Below are positions 20,726 to 29,155 of a stretch of 64,000 bases of DNA, piece by piece. This DNA comes from Stutzerimonas stutzeri KOS6 (lineage in GTDB: Bacteria > Pseudomonadota > Gammaproteobacteria > Pseudomonadales > Pseudomonadaceae), in NCBI RefSeq assembly GCF_000307775.2, contig NZ_KK020676.1, forward strand, positions 2,026,884-2,090,883, given 5' to 3'. Every line of letters begins with the position of its first letter. Position 1 is the first letter of the stretch. A program made the translations under genes and the position numbers. The notes below the pieces were generated by a model. That model did not search any database. It was not told the origin of the DNA and worked only from the letters and a program-made list of their open reading frames with translations.

Positions 20726-20941
20726 GGTGGGCTGAAGCCCACCCTACGGGGAGTCCGCCACGCTGTAGGGTGGGCTTCAGCCCACCAGATACCCACCTCG
20801 GTAGTCCGCCACGCTGTAGGGTGGGCTTCAGCCCACCAGATGCCCACCTCGGTAGTCCGCCACGTTGTAGGGTGGGCTTCAGCCCACCAGAGATGCCCAC
20901 CTCGGTAGTCCGCCACGTTGTAGGGTGGGCTTCAGCCCACC
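20726..20941. repeat. tandem array of REP-like palindromes
   Basis: One inverted copy (20726-20747) is followed by four direct copies of the 22-bp GTAGGGTGGGCTTCAGCCC-ACC unit at 20765, 20816, 20867 and 20920. Spacing is 51, 51 and 53 bp. The intervening ~30 bp is also conserved (CCACCTCGGTAGTCCGCCACG), so the true unit is ~51 bp and duplicated in tandem. The same palindrome occurs at 1332-1552. No gene is present. It lies between convergent glgB and the YbhN-like gene. Confidence 0.9.
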
Positions 20942-20962
20942 AGGCGTTCAAATTCGGCAAGC

Positions 20963-21970
20963 TCAAGCCGATTCCTGCGAGGCCGCCTGTTGGGTTTCGG
21001 CCTGGTTACCGCTGCGCAGCTTCTTCGCGCGGGCTTCCAGCACGACGTAGACCAGCGTGGCCAGCAGCAGCGGAATCAGGAAGTAGATCACGCGGTAGCC
21101 GATCAGACCGCCGACGATGGCGCCCTTGCTCATGTCGTCGGCGAGCATGGCGACGAACACCGCCTCGATCACTCCCAGCCCGGCGGGGATGTGGGTGACC
21201 ACGCCGGCGATGCTGCTGATCAACAGGATGCCCAGTACCTCCGGATAGGCCGCCTGCCGGGACAGCATGAAATACACCACAAGCGCCATCAGCGACCAGT
21301 TCGCCGCACCCAGTACCAGCTGTACCAAAGCCAGGCGCAGGGACGGCAACTGGATTTCATGCTTTCGGATGGTCCAGGAGCGTCGCTTGGAAAAACCACA
21401 CAGTCCCAGGTACACGACGCACACCAATAACAGCCCGAAGCCCAGGAAGCGCAGGGCGGTGAAGCCGATTTCCCAGTTCGCTGGCGGTGTGACCCAGCCC
21501 ATGGCGAAGATCAGCCCGGCCAGCCACATGTAGCCCAGCCAGTTGGTCAGCAGGCTCAGGGTGAAGACCCGGGTTATCTGCGATGGACGCAAGCCGAGGC
21601 GCGAATAAAGACGAAAGCGCAGGGCGATGCCGCCAACCCAGGCGCTCAGGTTGAGGTTGAAGGCATAGCAGACGAAGGTCACCGGCAGAATCTGTCGCAT
21701 GGGCAGGTCGTGGCGCGCATAGCCCTTGCCCAGCACGTCGAAGAAACAGTAGACGACGTAGCTGCCAAGCGCCGCCGCACCGGCCATCCACAGGGTTTCG
21801 GCGCGGTAGTTGCGCAGGGTGCTAAAGACCTCCTGCCAGTCCAGATTGCGTGCCAGCCCGACCAGCAGGCCGGCAACGAGGATGAAGAAGACGTAGGTCA
21901 GTATCTTCTTGATCAGCGGCCAGCGCCGCCGCCAGCCGCTCTTTGCCTCGCCTTGGGTCGTATGGCTCAT
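20963..21970 (-). CDS. YbhN-like polytopic membrane protein (LPG synthase TM-domain / UPF0104 family)
   Basis: 335 aa, about 8 transmembrane helices (KILTYVFFILVAGLLVGL; VFTLSLLTNWLGYMWLAG; FLGFGLLLVCVVYLGLCG; and others). The family shares the flippase-like membrane domain of lysylphosphatidylglycerol synthases, but no synthase domain is present. HIPAGLGVIEAVFVAML is the conserved motif region. Start at the ATG at 21970 (MSHTTQGEAKSG), overlapping the clsB stop by 4 nt. E. coli has ybhP-clsB(ybhO)-ybhN together, matching this order. A role in lipid transport is inferred. Confidence 0.85.
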   Translation of the reverse strand: MSHTTQGEAKSGWRRRWPLIKKILTYVFFILVAGLLVGLARNLDWQEVFSTLRNYRAETLWMAGAAALGSYVVYCFFDVLGKGYARHDLPMRQILPVTFVCYAFNLNLSAWVGGIALRFRLYSRLGLRPSQITRVFTLSLLTNWLGYMWLAGLIFAMGWVTPPANWEIGFTALRFLGFGLLLVCVVYLGLCGFSKRRSWTIRKHEIQLPSLRLALVQLVLGAANWSLMALVVYFMLSRQAAYPEVLGILLISSIAGVVTHIPAGLGVIEAVFVAMLADDMSKGAIVGGLIGYRVIYFLIPLLLATLVYVVLEARAKKLRSGNQAETQQAASQESA

Positions 21971-23208
21971 CGTTGTTCTCGCTGCAGGGGGGCGGGCACC
22001 GGGTCCAGTGGCGGGCTCTCGGGTTCGAGCAACTCCAGACGTGGCTTGTGGGTGGGAAACAGATCCACCAGGCCGGGGAAATGACGCAGGAAGTGGAAGA
22101 TCAGGAAGGCCAGCGGCGCCCGCCACCAGAAGCCGCGGATGATCCGCTCAAGCGGGATGCGCCGGCAGTCGGTCTGCAGCAGATGATCGAGGCGCTCGTG
22201 CAGGTGGCGGTTGAACAGGTGATCACGAATGATCAGGTTGGCCTCCAGGTTGAGCGACAGGCTCAGCGGGTCGAGGTTGCTCGAGCCAACCGTCGACCAT
22301 TCGTAGTCGGCCAGCGCGACCTTGCCGTGCAGCGGCCGGCGACAGTATTCGTGGATCTCCACGCCGTCGCGCATCAGGTAGTTGTAGAGCATGCGTGCGC
22401 CGAACTTGGCGATGGGCATGTCCGGTTCGCCCTGGAGGATCAGCCTTACCCGTACTCCGCGCCGTGCGGCGTTACGGATTTCCCGCAGTACGCGATAGCC
22501 GGGGAAGAAATAGGCGTTTGCAATCAATAGCCTGGAGCGTGCATCTCGAATGGCTTGCAAGTAATGCTGCTCGATGTCGTTGCGGTGCTGGTCATTGTCC
22601 CGGGTAACGAACAATGCCCGCGCCTCGCCGCGGCTTATGCCGCCATAGCCCGGCGTAGGCTGCCGCAGGCGCCGCCGCCACCAGCGTTGCGGTGGCCTGT
22701 CCGGTGCGATCTGGCTCAGGGCGAAATGATGGATGTCGCGTACCACCGGCCCTTCGACCTGCAGGGCATAGTCCTGCTTGGCAGCCGGGCCGAAGTCGCT
22801 CAGATGATCGGCGGAGAAATTGATTCCGCCGATGAAGGCGGTTTCACCATCGACCACGACGATCTTGCGGTGCATGCGGCGGAACACGTTCAGCCGCCGG
22901 CCGAGCAACCGCTTACCCGGGTCGAACATGTGGATACGCACGCCGACACGGGTCATGTTCGTGACGAACTCACCGCACAGGTCGGCCGAGCCGTAGCCGT
23001 CGACGGTAACATCGACGCTGGCGCCGTTCTCGGCGGCCGCGATCAGCGCCTTCTGCAATTCGGTGCCGACCTTGTCCTGGAACAGGATGAAGGTTTCCAG
23101 AAGCACCTCTTTCCTGGCCAGGGCGATGGCCTCGAATACGCGAGGAAAGAATTCCTCGCCGTTTTCCAGCAACTGAAGGCGATTGCCGTCTCTCCAGTGG
23201 TAACTCAT
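21967..23208 (-). CDS. clsB: cardiolipin synthase B (phospholipase D superfamily)
   Basis: 413 aa with two HKD motifs: MHRKIVVVDGETAFIGGIN around residue 115 and LHGKVALADYEWSTVGSSN around residue 290. E. coli ClsB makes cardiolipin by condensing phosphatidyl groups of PG and PE. There is no N-terminal membrane pair, unlike ClsA, which supports the ClsB assignment. It overlaps both neighbours by 4 nt, so the YbhP-like, ClsB and YbhN-like proteins are translationally coupled. Confidence 0.9.
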   Translation of the reverse strand: MSYHWRDGNRLQLLENGEEFFPRVFEAIALARKEVLLETFILFQDKVGTELQKALIAAAENGASVDVTVDGYGSADLCGEFVTNMTRVGVRIHMFDPGKRLLGRRLNVFRRMHRKIVVVDGETAFIGGINFSADHLSDFGPAAKQDYALQVEGPVVRDIHHFALSQIAPDRPPQRWWRRRLRQPTPGYGGISRGEARALFVTRDNDQHRNDIEQHYLQAIRDARSRLLIANAYFFPGYRVLREIRNAARRGVRVRLILQGEPDMPIAKFGARMLYNYLMRDGVEIHEYCRRPLHGKVALADYEWSTVGSSNLDPLSLSLNLEANLIIRDHLFNRHLHERLDHLLQTDCRRIPLERIIRGFWWRAPLAFLIFHFLRHFPGLVDLFPTHKPRLELLEPESPPLDPVPAPLQREQR

Positions 23209-24008
23209 AGGTGTATCTCCACCGCTAGGGGCAGATGATCGGACAAGTGTGTCCAGGGTTTGTTACCGAGGATCTGCGCGCGGTGACTGCTGGCATGGCG
23301 CACGTAGATGCGATCCAGGCGCAGCATTGGCCAGCGTGCGGGAAAGGTTTTCGCCACCTGGCCCTGGGACACCGCGAAGACTTCGTGCAGTCCGGCGCAG
23401 CGATCGAGCGTGCGCGTGGCCTTCAGCCGCCAGTCGTTGAAGTCGCCGGCAACCACCACTGGCGCACCTTCGGGGAGCGAATCGAGCAGATTACAGAGCA
23501 GCTCCAGTTGCTGCTGGCGGTGCGATTCGCGCAGGCCCAGATGGACGCAGATGGCATGGAACTCGTCGTGTCCCGGTACCTGCAGCACGCTGTGCAACAG
23601 GCCGCGGCGTTCGGGGCCGGCGATGGAAATGTCCAGGTTTTCGTAGCGGATGATCGGAAACTTCGACAGCAGGGCGTTACCGTGGTCGCCATCGGGATAG
23701 ACCGCATTGCGGCCGTAGGCGAAGTCGGTCCAGATGCTGTCGGCGAGAAACTCGTAATGCGGGGTCTTCGGCCAGTTGTGAAAGCGCATCGCGTGTTTTT
23801 CATGGGTGCCGAGCACTTCCTGCAGGAACACCACGTCGGCGGAGACGCTGCGTACCGCTTCGCGCAGTTCGGGCAGGATGAAACGGCGGTTCAGCGCGGT
23901 GAAGCCCTTGTGGGTGTTCACCGTGAGGATACGGATGGCATTGACTGCCGTGGCCATGTGCGCATCGAGGTCGGCACTTGCGATCGGATGGTCTTTATCC
24001 AGAGTCAA
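23205..24008 (-). CDS. endonuclease/exonuclease/phosphatase-family protein (YbhP-like)
   Basis: 267 aa, EEP/DNase I-like fold. Family blocks: RILTVNTHKGF, VFLQEVLG, YGNAVYP..GDHGNALLSK, HLGLRESHRQQQ, VVAGDFNDW (catalytic DxN) and a C-terminal LSDHLPLAVEI. The substrate is unknown; a lipid phosphodiester is possible given its linkage to clsB. The start is probably TTG at 24008, because AAGGAG lies 7 nt upstream and the upstream stop overlaps there; an ATG at 23957 is the alternative. Confidence 0.85.
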   Translation of the reverse strand: MTLDKDHPIASADLDAHMATAVNAIRILTVNTHKGFTALNRRFILPELREAVRSVSADVVFLQEVLGTHEKHAMRFHNWPKTPHYEFLADSIWTDFAYGRNAVYPDGDHGNALLSKFPIIRYENLDISIAGPERRGLLHSVLQVPGHDEFHAICVHLGLRESHRQQQLELLCNLLDSLPEGAPVVVAGDFNDWRLKATRTLDRCAGLHEVFAVSQGQVAKTFPARWPMLRLDRIYVRHASSHRAQILGNKPWTHLSDHLPLAVEIHL

Positions 24009-24922
24009 TCGACAGCTCCTTCCAGTTGTCCAGGGGTGGCCTGCAGGTGTTCGTCCAGGCCCAGCCTGTGCAGCAGTTGCCGCGCGTCGTAGGGCGCGCG
24101 AACCTTCACGTCGTTGTCAAAATAGCAATAGACGTCGCGCGATCGTCGCGCTCTGGGCTTGCGCGAACTGATCAGCCGCGCGTCGTCGGGCTGGCCGCCG
24201 CTGCTCCAGCTGCGGATGCGCTGGTACCAGGCATCCAGCGCCGCATCGGTGTAGCCGCTGGTGTAGAGCTCTTCGGCGCCATGCAGGCGGATGTAAGTGA
24301 AGTCGCTGGTCAGGTCCTCCTGATGCGGCCACTTGCCAGCGGTATCGGCTATCACCAACGCCACCCGATACTTGCGCAGGAGATCGATGAAGTCCGGATC
24401 GATGAAGCTCTCGTGCCGGATCTCCACGGCGTGACGCATGCGCCGCTTGCGATCGATCGACAGGTGAAGACGACCTTCCATACGCGCTTCGCATTGCCTG
24501 GCAATGGCCAGCGCCGCATCGGTGTCATGAGGCAACTGGCGGAGAAACGCTTCGAAAAGCTCGGCATCGAATCGGAACGACGGCGGGAACTGCCAGAGGA
24601 TCGGACCCAGCTTCTCCTTGAGCAGGAAAAGCCCCGAGGCAAAGAAGTTGGCGAGCGGCTTGTCCACCTCGCGCAGCCGGCGCACATGGGTGATGTAGCG
24701 CGGTCCCTTGACGCTGAAGACGAAGCCCTTGGGCGTATCGGCATACCAGGCGGCGTAGCGTTCAGGCGTCTGCAGCGAGTAGAACGAGCCATTGATCTCG
24801 ATGCTGTTGACCGCCCGCGAGGCGAAGCGCAGTTCGTTCTTCTGCGTCAGCCCCTTGGGATAGAAATCACCACGCCAGGGTGCATAGCGCCAGCCGGAGA
24901 TGCCGATGTGGATGGCGGCCAT
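24005..24922 (-). CDS. DUF72 (YecE-like) protein
   Basis: 305 aa TIM-barrel-like DUF72 protein: opening IHIGISGWRYAPWRGDFYPK, middle FSVKGPRYITH and LGPILWQFPPSFR, later VEIRHESF, YIRLHG and the C-terminal DVYCYFDND. Biochemical function is not established. The ATG at 24922 comes 7 nt after the stop of the upstream alcohol dehydrogenase; no strong ribosome site is visible. It is an operon member between that gene and the YbhP-like gene. Confidence 0.85.
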   Translation of the reverse strand: MAAIHIGISGWRYAPWRGDFYPKGLTQKNELRFASRAVNSIEINGSFYSLQTPERYAAWYADTPKGFVFSVKGPRYITHVRRLREVDKPLANFFASGLFLLKEKLGPILWQFPPSFRFDAELFEAFLRQLPHDTDAALAIARQCEARMEGRLHLSIDRKRRMRHAVEIRHESFIDPDFIDLLRKYRVALVIADTAGKWPHQEDLTSDFTYIRLHGAEELYTSGYTDAALDAWYQRIRSWSSGGQPDDARLISSRKPRARRSRDVYCYFDNDVKVRAPYDARQLLHRLGLDEHLQATPGQLEGAVD

Positions 24923-24929
24923 GCGCGAG

Positions 24930-26183
24930 CTACCTGGGGTTCTGCACGGTCGTCGGATCGCTGGCCGGGAAGGTATCGGCCACCGCCTCGTCGAGCACCT
25001 TCTCCTCGCTGCCGTGCGAGTCGCCTCGCTGTGGCTGCAGCTCGACCTTGATCCAGCCGTTTTCGCGGCGATCGAAGGCTTCGAAGGCGGCAATCACGTC
25101 GGTCATCGGCTTTACCTGGGTGAGAATCTTTGCCGGATCGATGCGGCGTGCCTGGATCATCTCGATCAACAGCGGGATGTATTTGCGGTGGTGGCAGTTG
25201 CCCATGTTGATGGTGATGTTCTTGTTCATCGCCATGCCAATGGGGAAGGTCATCGCGTCCGGAGGGTAAACCCCGATGATCGACAGCGTGCCGGCCTTGG
25301 CGATGCTCTGTACCGCCCATTCCAGCGCCTGCGCCGGGGCATCGCCGGGCTGCCACAGGCCGCCAGCAGTGGCGCCATCGGCAGGCTTGCCGCCACAACA
25401 GCCATGCTCGGCATCGATGCCAACCGCGTCGATCACCCGATCCACGCCGATCCCGCCGGTCAGGCGCTTCAGGGTCTCGACTGGGTCCTCACGGTTGAAG
25501 TTGATGATTTCCGCTCCCTGGCGCTGGGCCATGCGCAGACGGTCGTCATGCTGGTCGATGGCGAATACACGGCCGGCGCCCAGCAACTTGGCACTGGCGA
25601 TGGCGAACTGGCCAACCGGACCGCAGCCATAGACCGCCACCGTATCGCCACTACACACTTCAGCCATTTCCGCGCCGAAATAGCCGGTCGGGAAGATGTC
25701 GGAGAGGAGAATGGCCTGATCGTCGTTGATCTCCGGCGGCAGCTTGACCAGGCCGATGTTGGCGAACGGGATCCGGGCCTTCTCGGCCTGCAGGCCGTGG
25801 AACGGGCCGGTGGTTTCCGGTCCGCCGTAAAAGGAAGTACCGGCCTCCTTGCCATTCGGATTGGCGCCGTCGCACTGGGCGAAATAGCCGGCACGGCAAT
25901 AGGAGCAGTTACCGCAGGCGATGGTGGAAGGAATCACCACACGATCGCCGACCTGCAGGTTGCGCACGTCCGCGCCCAGCTCCTCGACGATGCCGACGCC
26001 TTCATGGCCGAGAATGGTGCCGGGTTGCATGCCACTGACGGTGCCCCGCACGAAGTGCAGGTCGGTGCCGCAGATGGCCGAAGCGGTGATGCGAACGATG
26101 GCATCGGTAGGGGCGAGGATGCGCGGTTCGGGTACGTCTTCGAGACGTATATCGCCGACGGCATGGTAGACCACAGCTTTCAT
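24930..26183 (-). CDS. zinc-dependent alcohol dehydrogenase (formaldehyde dehydrogenase-like)
   Basis: 417 aa MDR enzyme. Catalytic zinc region: CGTDLHFVRG and GHEGVG; structural zinc Cys cluster CGNCSYCRAGYFAQC; NAD-binding GCGPVGQFA. Insertions such as AEHGCCGGKP are typical of the glutathione-independent formaldehyde dehydrogenase-like branch. The last ~25 residues form an acidic tail with the motif DEAVADTFPASDP, which is outside the catalytic fold. GGAG is 5 nt before the ATG at 26183. First gene of the five-gene minus-strand operon ending with the YbhN-like gene. The substrate is unproven. Confidence 0.88.
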   Translation of the reverse strand: MKAVVYHAVGDIRLEDVPEPRILAPTDAIVRITASAICGTDLHFVRGTVSGMQPGTILGHEGVGIVEELGADVRNLQVGDRVVIPSTIACGNCSYCRAGYFAQCDGANPNGKEAGTSFYGGPETTGPFHGLQAEKARIPFANIGLVKLPPEINDDQAILLSDIFPTGYFGAEMAEVCSGDTVAVYGCGPVGQFAIASAKLLGAGRVFAIDQHDDRLRMAQRQGAEIINFNREDPVETLKRLTGGIGVDRVIDAVGIDAEHGCCGGKPADGATAGGLWQPGDAPAQALEWAVQSIAKAGTLSIIGVYPPDAMTFPIGMAMNKNITINMGNCHHRKYIPLLIEMIQARRIDPAKILTQVKPMTDVIAAFEAFDRRENGWIKVELQPQRGDSHGSEEKVLDEAVADTFPASDPTTVQNPR

Positions 26184-26463
26184 AGCGACTCCATATCGGC
26201 CCGTGACGTGCACGGCACGGCCACCGGGCGTTGACTGTCGGGGCGAAACGGGCAGCGCGGCAGACGAAGCGAACCGGCGCGATGCTCGAATCTCATGCCC
26301 CGCGGGGTTACGAGAAAATTCGAACGTGCGCGACCCGATGGCGGCCGGGCACATCTGTTCCGACTTGTCCCGGCCTTGGCGGTTCATCTTTTCTGTCGTC
26401 GAGGGCGTATCCGGCGGGTTTCAGCAACAGGCCAGGCGACTGCCGGCCGTTCGGAGCGGCGAT

Positions 26464-27375
26464 TCAGTCGAGGCTCCAGGGTTGCCTCTCGGCAAATGCG
26501 TCGACCAGGTAGTCGATCATCACTCTGACCTTGGCCGGTGGGCGGCGGTCCGCCGGGTAGACCGCATGGATGCCAAGGCCCATGCATGGCTGGTCCAGTT
26601 CCAGTGCGACCAGTTCGCCGCTACGCAGCGCGGGAGCGACGATGAATTGTGGCTGGTAGATCACGCCCTGGCCGCCCACTGCGGCGGCCACCAGGGCCTC
26701 GCCGTTGTTGGCCAGCAGGTTGCCGCTGACGGCCGCCCGCACCTCGCCGCGCTCGCCGAAAGCCCAGTGCTTGCCGCCGCCCAGGGAAGAGAGGCTGTAG
26801 CCCAGGCAGTTATGCTTGGCGAGGTCGGATACGCTGCGTGGTAGACCCCACTGGTGCAAATAGCGCGGCGCAGCGCAGACCTGCAACGGGCAATCGGCCA
26901 GGCGCCTGGCCTGCAGCGGACTGTCACGCAGCCAACCGATGCGCACGGCCATGTCCCAGCCGCCATCGAGCAGGTCGACCTGACGATCGGTCAGTCCCAG
27001 CTCCACTTTCACGGCTGGATGCCGCCGACTGAAGTCGGGAATGAGCGGGGCAATGAAGCGGGTGCCGAACGTCAACGCCACGTTCATGCGCAGCAATCCG
27101 GTGGCCTCGATCCGCTGCGAGGCAACGCTGGCCTCGGCCTCATCGATGTCCGACAGGATCCGCTGGCAGGCGTCCAGGTAATGGCTGCCGGCCTCGGTGA
27201 GGCTGAGCCGGCGCGTGCTGCGATGGAACAGCTTGACGCCCAGGCGGCTCTCCAGGGCATCCACATGTTTGCTGGCCATGGCCGGCGACATGCCCAGGTG
27301 CCGCCCGGCTGCCGAGAGACTGCCCGCGGCTGCGGCACGCGTGAAGACGCGCATGCCGGTGAATCGATCAAGCAT
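26464..27375 (-). CDS. LysR-family transcriptional regulator
   Basis: 303 aa with an N-terminal HTH (MRVFTRAAAAGSLSAAGRHL, MSPAMASKHVDALESRLGV) and a substrate domain of the CrgA/AaeR-like type. Divergent from the DODA-type dioxygenase gene (gap ~105 bp), so it probably controls that gene; the effector is unknown. The start ATG at 27373-27375 is the natural one. The 280 bp downstream towards the alcohol dehydrogenase shows no gene. Confidence 0.88.
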   Translation of the reverse strand: MLDRFTGMRVFTRAAAAGSLSAAGRHLGMSPAMASKHVDALESRLGVKLFHRSTRRLSLTEAGSHYLDACQRILSDIDEAEASVASQRIEATGLLRMNVALTFGTRFIAPLIPDFSRRHPAVKVELGLTDRQVDLLDGGWDMAVRIGWLRDSPLQARRLADCPLQVCAAPRYLHQWGLPRSVSDLAKHNCLGYSLSSLGGGKHWAFGERGEVRAAVSGNLLANNGEALVAAAVGGQGVIYQPQFIVAPALRSGELVALELDQPCMGLGIHAVYPADRRPPAKVRVMIDYLVDAFAERQPWSLD

Positions 27376-27480
27376 CCGGGCTCCTACTCTCAGTTAAAAG
27401 TGTTGATGGATCAGGCGAGGTTCTCATTCCGTGAAGTGTAATTCATGCTTGCCCGCATCGTAGTTGCGAGTGTTTTCCAT

Positions 27481-28290
27481 ATGTCCACAGGCCAGCTCAT
27501 GCCAACCCTGTTCGTGCCGCACGGCGCCGGCCCCTGTTTCTTCATGGACTGGAATCCGCCGACCGCCTGGCACGCCATGGCCGTGTTTCTCCAGGGCCTG
27601 GCCTCCACGCTGCCGGCAAGGCCGAAAGCCATCGTACTGATCTCGGGACACTGGCTGCAGCCGACCTTCAGCGTCACCAGCGCCGCACGGCCCGGGCTCA
27701 TCTACGACTATCACGGCTTCCCGCCGCACACCTATGAGCTGCGCTACCCAGCGCCGGGGCAGCCGCAGTTGGCGGCGCGTATCGTCGCGCTGCTGGATCA
27801 GGCAGCGCTGGCCGGCCACGCGGATGCGCAACGCGGTTTCGACCATGGCACATTCATTCCGCTGAAACTGATGTTCCCCGAGGCCGACGTGCCGGTGGTG
27901 CAGCTGTCCCTGCGCAGCGACCTCGACCCTCTGGCGCACATAGAAGCCGGTCGCGCCCTGCATGCACTGCGCGGGGAAGGGGTCCTGATCGTCGCTAGCG
28001 GGATGAGCTTTCACAACATGCGCGGCTACGGCGATCCGCGTTTCGCAGCGATTTCCGACGAATTCGATCGTTGGCTCACTGCCGCGGTCGAGTCCGCGCC
28101 CGCGCAACGCGATCTCGCGCTGCAGCGATGGGAGCAGGCGCCCGCCGCGCGCCTGTGCCATCCGCCGCGTGCCGAGGAACATCTCATTCCATTGCTGGTG
28201 GCCGCTGGCGCCGCTGGGCACTCGAGCGGGCACCGGGTCTTCAGCGATCGCGTCATGCACACCACGCTGTCGGCCTATCGCTTTGGCTGA
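27481..28290 (+). CDS. class III extradiol ring-cleavage dioxygenase (DODA/YgiD-type)
   Basis: About 269 aa, LigB-fold protein. Candidate metal ligands are the His residues of LFVPHGAGPCFF, ISGHWLQP and HGTFIPLK; a further conserved block is VASGMSFHNM. Members open catechols such as DOPA, but the in vivo substrate is often unknown. The start is uncertain: ATG 27481 (MSTGQLMPTLFVPH) fits the family N-terminus, while an in-frame ATG at 27445 adds 12 residues; neither has a strong ribosome site. Probably controlled by the divergent LysR. DUF2218 and a cytochrome follow on the same strand. Confidence 0.85.
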   Translation: MSTGQLMPTLFVPHGAGPCFFMDWNPPTAWHAMAVFLQGLASTLPARPKAIVLISGHWLQPTFSVTSAARPGLIYDYHGFPPHTYELRYPAPGQPQLAARIVALLDQAALAGHADAQRGFDHGTFIPLKLMFPEADVPVVQLSLRSDLDPLAHIEAGRALHALRGEGVLIVASGMSFHNMRGYGDPRFAAISDEFDRWLTAAVESAPAQRDLALQRWEQAPAARLCHPPRAEEHLIPLLVAAGAAGHSSGHRVFSDRVMHTTLSAYRFG

Positions 28291-28319
28291 GGCAAGGCGT
28301 TTTCAACTGGAGAAAGCCT

Positions 28320-28601
28320 ATGTATCGATCCACAGCCCACATCGTCGAGCAAAACCCGGAACGCCTGATCAAGCGCCTGTGCAACCACTGGCGGCACAAG
28401 TTCGCCGTACAGCTGGACGAGCAGGGCGGGGTGATCGAACTGCCGCTCGGCCGTTGCAGTCTGCGCTGGGGCGAGGGCTGCCTGGATGCAGAGCTGCAGT
28501 GCGCCGATCAGCAACAGCTGCAGCGCCTGCAGACGGTGGCAGCCGACCACCTGATTCGCATGGCCGGTGACGAGCCGCTGAGCATCGACTGGCAGTCCTG
28601 A
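28320..28601 (+). CDS. DUF2218 small protein
   Basis: 93 aa. Pattern RSTAHIVEQNPERLIKRLC..W.HKF and a C-terminal LQTVAADHLIRMA fit DUF2218, a small alpha/beta family of unknown function seen near metal-uptake and redox genes. GGAG lies upstream of the ATG at 28320. Likely co-transcribed with the dioxygenase and the cytochrome b561-like gene. Confidence 0.8.
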   Translation: MYRSTAHIVEQNPERLIKRLCNHWRHKFAVQLDEQGGVIELPLGRCSLRWGEGCLDAELQCADQQQLQRLQTVAADHLIRMAGDEPLSIDWQS

Positions 28602-28626
28602 TTCACTCAAGGGAGGCAATATCGAG

Positions 28627-29148
28627 ATGGTCAACGATTCGAAAGCGAAGTACGGCAGCGTATCGCGAGCCTTTCACTGGCTCATGGCGCTGCTGATCGT
28701 CTGGCAGTTTCTCAAGCTGGGTGACCGTATAGCCGAGGGCGAGCACTGGATCGGCCAGACGCTGGTGCCCTGGCATGTGTCGCTGGGTGCCGTTCTGATG
28801 CTGCTGGTGGTGTTGCGGATCATCTGGTCGGCCCGTCAGCTGGAGCGGCGACCGCTGCACGATCCCGCCACCGCCTGGCTGGTCAAGGCCGGTCACCTGG
28901 CACTATATGCGTGCATGGTGCTGATGCCGATCACCGGTGTGCTGTATCTGGTTGGCAACGGCTATGGACTGAAGGTGTTCGGCCAGCAACTGCTGGCAAA
29001 AGGGCCAGAAAACGGCTGGATGGCTTCGGTCGGCAGCCTGCACTCAGTGTTGGCCTGGCTGACCCTGTTGCTGGTCATCGGGCATATCGGCGCGGCGCTC
29101 TATCACCGGCTGGTCAAACGGGACGACATCATGCAGCGCATGCTCTGA
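28627..29148 (+). CDS. cytochrome b561-like membrane protein
   Basis: 173 aa, four transmembrane helices, each contributing or flanking a conserved His: SRAFHWLMALLIVWQF, VPWHVSLGAVLMLLVVL, GHLALYACMVLMPITG and IGHIGAALYHRLVKRDD. This is the bacterial b561 (YodB/YceJ) pattern of di-heme b proteins that move electrons between quinone and periplasmic partners such as a YceI-like protein; none is present here. GGGAGG lies ~10 nt before the ATG. Confidence 0.88.
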   Translation: MVNDSKAKYGSVSRAFHWLMALLIVWQFLKLGDRIAEGEHWIGQTLVPWHVSLGAVLMLLVVLRIIWSARQLERRPLHDPATAWLVKAGHLALYACMVLMPITGVLYLVGNGYGLKVFGQQLLAKGPENGWMASVGSLHSVLAWLTLLLVIGHIGAALYHRLVKRDDIMQRML

Positions 29149-29155
29149 GCGGCCC

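Noticed and set aside
20726..20941. CRISPR array
   Set aside because: The segments between the 22-bp units are nearly identical, so they are not spacers; the unit is a REP-like palindrome and no cas genes are near.
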